A stretch of DNA of 64,000 nt from contig NZ_BAAANL010000005.1 of NCBI RefSeq assembly GCF_039529775.1, positions 186,001 to 250,000 on the forward strand. Direction: 5' to 3'. This document shows positions 59,605 to 64,000 of this stretch, piece after piece. A model generated the notes under the pieces. That model was not told the origin of the DNA. It ran no database searches and saw only the letters and a program-made list of their open reading frames with translations. Source of the stretch: Myceligenerans crystallogenes. GTDB taxonomy: Bacteria > Actinomycetota > Actinomycetes > Actinomycetales > Cellulomonadaceae. How positions within the stretch are numbered: position 1 is the stretch's first letter; every line of letters starts with the position of its first letter. Both the position numbers and the translations under genes were made by a program.

Positions 59605-60849
59605 ATGACCTCCGGACGCGAAGTCGTCGTCACCGGCCTCGGCGCCACCACCCCGCTCGGCGGGGACGTGACCTCCACCTGGGAGGCCGCGCTCGCCGGG
59701 ACGTCCGGCGCACGGACCATGGACAACGACTGGTCCGAGCGCTACGAGATCCCCGTGACCTTCGCCGCCACCATCAAGGTGAAGCCGGAGGAGGTCCTCA
59801 AGAAGCCCGAGCTCAACCGCATGGACCCGTCCGCGCAGTACGCGATCATCGCGACGCGCGAGGCCTGGGCGGACGCCGGCAGCCCCGAGGTCGAGGGCGA
59901 ACGGCTCGGCACGGTGGTGTCCTCCGGCATCGGCGGGGTGTGGACGCTGCTCGACGGCTGGGACACCCTGCGCGAGCGCGGCGCGCGCCGCATGCTCCCG
60001 ATGACGGTCCCGATGCTCATGCCCAACTCCCCCACCGCCTACGTCTCCCTCGAGCTGGGCGCCAAGGCCGGGGCGCACGCGCTCGTGTCGGCGTGCGCGT
60101 CGGGCGCCGAGGCCATCGGCTACGGGGTCGAGATGATCCGGTCGGGCCGGGCCGACGTCGTCGTCGCGGGCGGCACCGAGGCCACCATCCACCCGATGCC
60201 GATCGCCGCGTTCTGCGCGTCGCGCACGCTCTCGCTGCGCAACGACGACCCCGAGGGCGCCTCGCGGCCGTACGACGTCGACCGCGACGGGTTCGTGATC
60301 GGCGAGGGCGCGGCCGTGGTGGTGCTGGAGAGCGCCGAGCACGCGGCGGCCCGCGGCGCGCGGGTGTACGCGAGGATCGGCGGCGTGGGGCTGTCGTCCG
60401 ACGCCTACCACATCACCTCGCCCGACCCCGAGGGCAAGGGGCAGGTCACCGCGATGCGCGCGGCGCTGCAGGACTCCGGGGCCTCCGGGTCCGACGTCGT
60501 GCACATCAACGCGCACGCCACGTCCACCAAGGTGGGCGACCTGACGGAGACCGCATCGATCCGGGCGCTGCTGGGCGGCGAGGCCGACCACGTGCAGCTC
60601 TCGGCGACGAAGTCGATGACCGGGCACCTGCTGGGCGGGGCCGGGGCGCTCGAGACGGTGTTCACGGTCAAGGCCGTGGCGGAGCGGCTGGCGCCGCCCA
60701 CGATCAACGTGGTGACACCGGATCCGGAGCTGCAGGTGCCGCTGGTGCGGGACGAGCCGGCGAAGCTGCCCGGCGGGGACATCGCGGCGCTGAACAACTC
60801 CTTCGGGTTCGGCGGGCACAACGTCGCCCTGCTGGTGCAGAACGCCTGA
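59605..60849 (+). CDS. fabF: Beta-ketoacyl-ACP synthase II
   Basis: 414 aa, AGGAGAG upstream. Catalytic C164 (VSACASGAEAIG), H304 (INAHATSTKVGD), K336 and H341 (SATKSMTGHLLGG) identify a KAS I/II elongating enzyme, equivalent to KasA in mycobacteria. It extends acyl-ACP with malonyl-ACP. Last gene of the fab operon; a strong terminator follows 11 nt after the stop. Confidence 0.97.
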   Translation: MTSGREVVVTGLGATTPLGGDVTSTWEAALAGTSGARTMDNDWSERYEIPVTFAATIKVKPEEVLKKPELNRMDPSAQYAIIATREAWADAGSPEVEGERLGTVVSSGIGGVWTLLDGWDTLRERGARRMLPMTVPMLMPNSPTAYVSLELGAKAGAHALVSACASGAEAIGYGVEMIRSGRADVVVAGGTEATIHPMPIAAFCASRTLSLRNDDPEGASRPYDVDRDGFVIGEGAAVVVLESAEHAAARGARVYARIGGVGLSSDAYHITSPDPEGKGQVTAMRAALQDSGASGSDVVHINAHATSTKVGDLTETASIRALLGGEADHVQLSATKSMTGHLLGGAGALETVFTVKAVAERLAPPTINVVTPDPELQVPLVRDEPAKLPGGDIAALNNSFGFGGHNVALLVQNA

Positions 60850-60860
60850 GACCGAACGAC

Positions 60861-60898
60861 CGAAAGCCCGCCGGGTGGTTTCACCGGGCGGGCTTTCG
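60861..60898. terminator. Bidirectional terminator between fabF and DUF3145
   Basis: CGAAAGCCCGCC at one side and GGCGGGCTTTCG at the other form a 17-bp stem with one mismatch and loop GTTT, with T-rich ends on both strands. Confidence 0.9.
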
Positions 60899-60905
60899 CC
60901 GTTTC

Positions 60906-61403
60906 CTAGCCGACGTCATGGAGCCAGCGGACCGGTGCACCGGCGCCGGCGTGGCGGAAGGGTTCCAGCTCGTCGTCCCAGGCCGTGCCGAGGGCGAGGG
61001 CGAGAGCTTCGCGGGTGGCCCGGGGGTCCGCCTCGGCGAGGGCCGAGCGGATGCGGTCCTCCGGGATCACGATGTTGCCGTGGACGTCCGTGACGGCATG
61101 GAAGATGCCGAGGTCGGGGGTGTGCGACCACCGGGCGCCGTCGGCACCCGCGCTCGGATCCTCCGTGACCTCGTACCTGAGGTGGTCCCAGCCGCGCAGG
61201 GCGGACGCGAGTGCTGCGCCCGTCCCCTGCGGCCCCTGCCACGAGTATTCAGTTCTGTACAGCCCGCGCCCCGCGGGTTGAGGCGTCCAGTCCATCGAGA
61301 GATCCAGGTCCAGGACGCCGCCTGCCTGCCACTCGATGTGCGGACACAGGGCACGGGGCGCAGCATGCACGAACAACACGCCACGGGTGATTCCACCGGC
61401 CAT
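60906..61403 (-). CDS. DUF3145 protein
   Basis: 165 aa. The actinobacterial DUF3145 pattern is plain: TRGVLFVHAAPRALCPHIEW, RTEYSWQGPQGTGAALASAL, LRYEVTEDPSAGADGARWSH and ALGTAWDDELEPFRHAG. Function unknown; the gene is frequently beside fab genes. The ~300 bp beyond its start (61404-61699) contains no gene I can support. Confidence 0.93.
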   Translation of the reverse strand: MAGGITRGVLFVHAAPRALCPHIEWQAGGVLDLDLSMDWTPQPAGRGLYRTEYSWQGPQGTGAALASALRGWDHLRYEVTEDPSAGADGARWSHTPDLGIFHAVTDVHGNIVIPEDRIRSALAEADPRATREALALALGTAWDDELEPFRHAGAGAPVRWLHDVG

Positions 61404-61699
61404 GTCTTCCTCCCTGGTCGAGGCACGTCTTCCCCTACGTCCTCACCGGGCGGTGACGTTGTGGCCGAGGCTTGGTGCGCGGCGTCCGTCCGTACTACTC
61501 CGTCCGCAGCCCATCCTGCACGACTCCCCGGCCCCGTGCACGCGAAGTAGCGTGTTTACGGCGAGAAATTTCACCAATCGAGCAACTTCAGGGCCCAGAT
61601 TACCTGTTTAACGGACTTACTGGACGGGTGTCCAAGTCCGAAGAGGGGTGAACTTGGGCGGAAGCGGACGGCGTCGTCGCTCCCGCGCTGACCGAGGCG

Positions 61700-62185
61700 T
61701 CAGAGGCCGGCGCGCAGCTCGCGCATGGCCTCCTTGCGGGCCTCGCGTTCCAGGCGGTCGAGGTAGAGCTTGCCGTCCAGGTGGTCGCACTCGTGCTGGA
61801 GGCAGCGGGCCATCAGGCCCTCGCCGGAGACCTCGACCTCGTTGCCGTCCAGGTCCGTGCCGACCACGCGGGCGAAGTTCGCCCGGACCGTGGGGTACCA
61901 GAGGCGGGGCACGGAGAGGCAGCCCTCGCCGCCGTCCTGCGTCTCGTCACCGAGCTCCACGACGCGCGGGTTGAGCACGTAGCCGATGTCCCCCTCGATG
62001 TTCCAGGAGAACGCCCGCAGACCGACGCCGATCTGGTTCGCGGCCAGGCCGGCGCGGCCCTCGTGGTCGACCGTCTCGAGAAGGTCGGCCACGAGGCCGC
62101 GCACCCGCTCGTCGATCGCGGTGATCGGGTCGCAGGGGGTCCGCAGGACGGGGTCGGGCATCACCCGGATCTCACGCATCGCCAT
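61700..62185 (-). CDS. def: Peptide deformylase
   Basis: 161 aa from ATG 62185. The three motifs of the metalloenzyme are present: GLAANQIGV (46-54), EGCLSVP with C89, and HECDHLDG with H131, E132 and H135. It removes the formyl group from nascent chains. AAGAAT 7 nt upstream of the ATG on the minus strand could be a -10 box for a leaderless mRNA. Divergent from the homing-endonuclease gene. Confidence 0.95.
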   Translation of the reverse strand: MAMREIRVMPDPVLRTPCDPITAIDERVRGLVADLLETVDHEGRAGLAANQIGVGLRAFSWNIEGDIGYVLNPRVVELGDETQDGGEGCLSVPRLWYPTVRANFARVVGTDLDGNEVEVSGEGLMARCLQHECDHLDGKLYLDRLEREARKEAMRELRAGL

Positions 62186-62247
62186 GGTCGGAATTCTTCC
62201 ATGCGACCGTCGGTCGCCACATAACAACCGGCCCCACGACCTTCCGG

Positions 62248-62275
62248 TTGCGAACCCTTGATCGATATCTAGGCT
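62248..62275 (+). promoter_or_regulatory. Promoter of the LAGLIDADG endonuclease gene
   Basis: TTGCGA (62248-62253), 16-nt spacer, TAGGCT (62270-62275), then 6 nt to GTG 62282. Confidence 0.6.
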
Positions 62276-62281
62276 AGCCGT

Positions 62282-63082
62282 GTGGACATCCAAGCGTTAA
62301 CTTCTCCATTCTTCTCATACCTTGTCGGACTCCTTCAGACGGATGGCAGCCATGAGGGCGACCTGACTCACAAGGGGCGACTGCAGATCGAACTCGCCGA
62401 GTGCGACCGCGGGCTGCTCGACGAGATCGCGACAGCACTGCCGTGGAACGCTTCCGTGACCACCCGCGCCAGGGCCACGAACTTCTCGCAGGGCGAGTAT
62501 CGGACGGCAACACTGAGGTTCTACGCCCAGGAGGCACGCAGCTTCTTCCATGAAGCCGGCGTACCCATCGGCCGGAAGTCCACGATCGCCGCTCCTCCGC
62601 GGCACGACTTCTCCGCCCCGGACTACGTCCGCGGCCTCCTCGACGGTGACGGGTCCCTTGGATTCACCGGCAAGGGCTACCCCTTCGTGAGTTTCACGAC
62701 GGCCAGCCCGGCACTCGCGGACTACCTTTGCTCGATCATCCGTGCGGTATGCGACGTCGAACGGGCCGCTCGCCCGAACACCCGCGACGGAGTCCGGAAC
62801 ATCATGGTGACGAGCGTGGCAGCCAAGAAACTGGCGACCTGGGCGTACCACGACGGCTCGCTCGCCCTGGAGCGCAAGCGGCGCAAGGCTGCGGCCATCG
62901 CCGCCTGGACCCCGCCGTCCACCCGATACGGCGTCAAGAAGCGTGCATGGACCCCGGAACAGGACGCCGTCGTCCTCGCCAACCCACCCGCGGTCGCGGC
63001 CGCGCTGCTTAACCGCTCAGGCAAATCGATCGACGCCCGCCGCTGGCGCCTGAAGAATGCGGGCGCCGGCGCAGCACCCTGA
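62282..63082 (+). CDS. Free-standing LAGLIDADG endonuclease-like protein
   Basis: 266 aa from GTG 62282 behind a good promoter, apparently leaderless. Two LAGLIDADG motifs, YLVGLLQTDGSH (acidic D21) and YVRGLLDGDGSLG (D123), are about 100 residues apart, so one chain forms a monomeric nuclease. Each is followed by the expected strands and basic residues. The C-terminal ~40 residues (RAWTPEQDAVVLANPPAVAA, then RRWRLKNAG) look like a SANT/Myb-type DNA-binding tail. No intron or intein surrounds it. Slightly less biased codon use than neighbours suggests acquisition. It may be a mobile homing gene or a domesticated regulator. Confidence 0.8.
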   Translation: MDIQALTSPFFSYLVGLLQTDGSHEGDLTHKGRLQIELAECDRGLLDEIATALPWNASVTTRARATNFSQGEYRTATLRFYAQEARSFFHEAGVPIGRKSTIAAPPRHDFSAPDYVRGLLDGDGSLGFTGKGYPFVSFTTASPALADYLCSIIRAVCDVERAARPNTRDGVRNIMVTSVAAKKLATWAYHDGSLALERKRRKAAAIAAWTPPSTRYGVKKRAWTPEQDAVVLANPPAVAAALLNRSGKSIDARRWRLKNAGAGAAP

Positions 63083-63245
63083 CCTCTGGGCGGCACACGT
63101 CGTCGGACCGTGCGAGCCGACGGCGTGTGCCGCGTACCGCACGGTAGGTGGCCGGGCGGCGGACACACCACCGAATTATCGGCCGTTCCGGGTAGGATCC
63201 TCCTCGCGGCACCTGCACTCCGCGCAGGTGAGCGCGGTGCCGCAG

Positions 63246-63319
63246 GCCCCGTTAGCTCAGTCGGTCAGAGCAGCGGACTCATAATCCGTCGGTCCTGGGT
63301 TCAAGCCCCAGACGGGGCA
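63246..63319 (+). tRNA. tRNA-Met, anticodon CAT (elongator type)
   Basis: Acceptor GCCCCGT with ACGGGGC, anticodon loop CTCATAA in a CGGA/TCCG stem, T-arm CTGGG-TTCAAGC-CCCAG. The CTCATAA loop matches actinobacterial elongator tRNA-Met; a lysidine-modified tRNA-Ile2 also has CAT but normally a different stem. CCA is not encoded. Confidence 0.9.
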
Positions 63320-63323
63320 CCGC

Positions 63324-63354
63324 GAGGCCCGGAATCCTGCGGATCCCGGGCCTC
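63324..63354 (+). terminator. Terminator of tRNA-Met
   Basis: GAGGCCCGG and CCGGGCCTC pair perfectly, 4 nt after the tRNA. Confidence 0.85.
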
Positions 63355-63420
63355 ATGGTTTCCGTTGTGTGGTCCCGACCCAGCGGGAACCCAGCGCGTC
63401 CGGCTGGTGACCGGCAGGCC

Positions 63421-63918
63421 TCAGCACCCGCCGCAGTTGTAGTAGAGGATGTCCCAGTGGTTGCCCTCGTCGGTGTAGAGGTTCCCGGCGCCGGAGCGGT
63501 ACTGGTAGCCCCACCCGGAGACGTACCCGACGTAGGTGAAGTTGTTCTTGATGTAGTTGCCCACGCACGTGTACTTCGAGATGTCGACCTTGTAGCCGTT
63601 CCAGTGGCTGTACGTCCCGCTCGAGTGGCCGGTCTCGGTGCCGCCCGTGATGTTGACGGCGCAGCCGCTGGACCGCTTGAGCGTCTTGATGCCGTCGATC
63701 GTGGTCTGCCGGATCTGCTCGAACGAGGTGCAGGTCGAGTTGTAGCGGTTGCTGCAGTTGCCGCTGGACGACCAGGTGATACCCGCGGCGCTGAGCTGCG
63801 CCGTGGCCTGGGCGTGCGTCAGGAACGTCGCCGCCGTGGCCGGCGGGGCGGCGGTGAAGGAGAAGACGGCGGCTGCCGTGACGATCATCGTGATCACGCG
63901 TCGGAGCGTTCGGGACAT
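63421..63918 (-). CDS. Secreted M15-peptidase-like protein
   Basis: 165 aa. Signal peptide about 1-29 (ITMIVTAAAVFSFTAAPPAT). The mature part has the D,D-carboxypeptidase/M15-like layout: TGGTETGHSSGTYSHWNGYK with likely zinc ligands H and, just after, D of KVDIS, and a distal H in NHWDILYYN. Six cysteines, including a C-terminal CGGC, point to disulfides. Similar Streptomyces proteins are small secreted hypotheticals. A cell-wall role is inferred only. Confidence 0.75.
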   Translation of the reverse strand: MSRTLRRVITMIVTAAAVFSFTAAPPATAATFLTHAQATAQLSAAGITWSSSGNCSNRYNSTCTSFEQIRQTTIDGIKTLKRSSGCAVNITGGTETGHSSGTYSHWNGYKVDISKYTCVGNYIKNNFTYVGYVSGWGYQYRSGAGNLYTDEGNHWDILYYNCGGC

Positions 63919-64000
63919 GGTGCCTCCAGACTCGAGACGAACAGGGCGGCAAGACCCTAGCGGCTGCGGCGAAGCCGCAGGTAGGGCGGTACGGCGACGG

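Overview
The window is very GC-rich, gene-dense DNA with strong G/C preference at third codon positions. Its gene content is actinobacterial: paired glnA1/glnA2/glnE, an AceE-type homodimeric pyruvate dehydrogenase next to a fab operon, DUF3052, DUF3145, DUF4191, polyphosphate glucokinase, and many leaderless starts in which a TANNNT box sits 6-7 nt before ATG or GTG. A secreted GH10-CBM2 xylanase, a second CBM2 protein and a large LamG exoprotein suggest a plant-polymer-degrading member of Micrococcales, such as the Cellulomonadaceae or Promicromonosporaceae. That placement is inference; no 16S gene is present.

Layout. 0-6.3 kb: an Asp23 envelope-stress protein with a long acidic linker, a thymidine kinase behind two perfect hairpins, a DUF2867 protein, and a FAD monooxygenase divergent from a GntR-TetR fusion regulator. 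6.3-7.7 kb: a solitary AbiEi/DUF559 gene framed by two copies of a 59-bp hairpin element; a third copy lies beside rnpB. 7.8-23.7 kb: a nitrogen block, DUF4191, glnA1 behind a GlnR-type double box, a two-component system, small regulators, then glnA2-glnE and divergent panB. As I remember it, this order resembles Rv2219-Rv2225 of Mycobacterium tuberculosis. 24-35 kb: ppgK, STAS, DUF2079, a SPOUT methyltransferase, a CBM2 protein, ChrA, FrnE-like DsbA, a tiny tryptophan/arginine-rich peptide gene, and a desaturase-ferredoxin pair. 36-44 kb: rnpB, yaaA, Nif3, zinc ribbon, histidine phosphatase, xylanase, and luxS-MTAN. 44-50 kb: a stripped-down family A DNA polymerase, a prion-like low-complexity protein, and aceE. 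50-61 kb: DUF3052-ahpE, tRNA-Val, the LamG exoprotein, a TPR protein, then a FasR-like regulator with fabD-fabH-acpP-fabF. 61-64 kb: DUF3145, peptide deformylase, a free-standing LAGLIDADG endonuclease, tRNA-Met and a secreted M15-like protein.

How the genes work together. GlnA1 makes glutamine, GlnE adenylylates a conserved tyrosine of GlnA1, and GlnR probably sets transcription. AceE supplies acetyl-CoA, and the adjacent fab operon, probably controlled by the FasR-like protein, uses it. LuxS and MTAN detoxify S-adenosylhomocysteine and make AI-2. The desaturase probably takes electrons from the ferredoxin encoded 14 nt downstream.

The most unusual content is repetitive. There is a 59-bp inverted-repeat element in three copies. 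A second dispersed repeat has entered the glnE reading frame in phase and also sits at 8.5 and 46.1 kb. A tandem hairpin pair shows a compensatory base change. A heptamer repeat abuts the yaaA promoter. In-frame tandem amplifications have expanded linkers in the GntR-TetR and Nif3 proteins.
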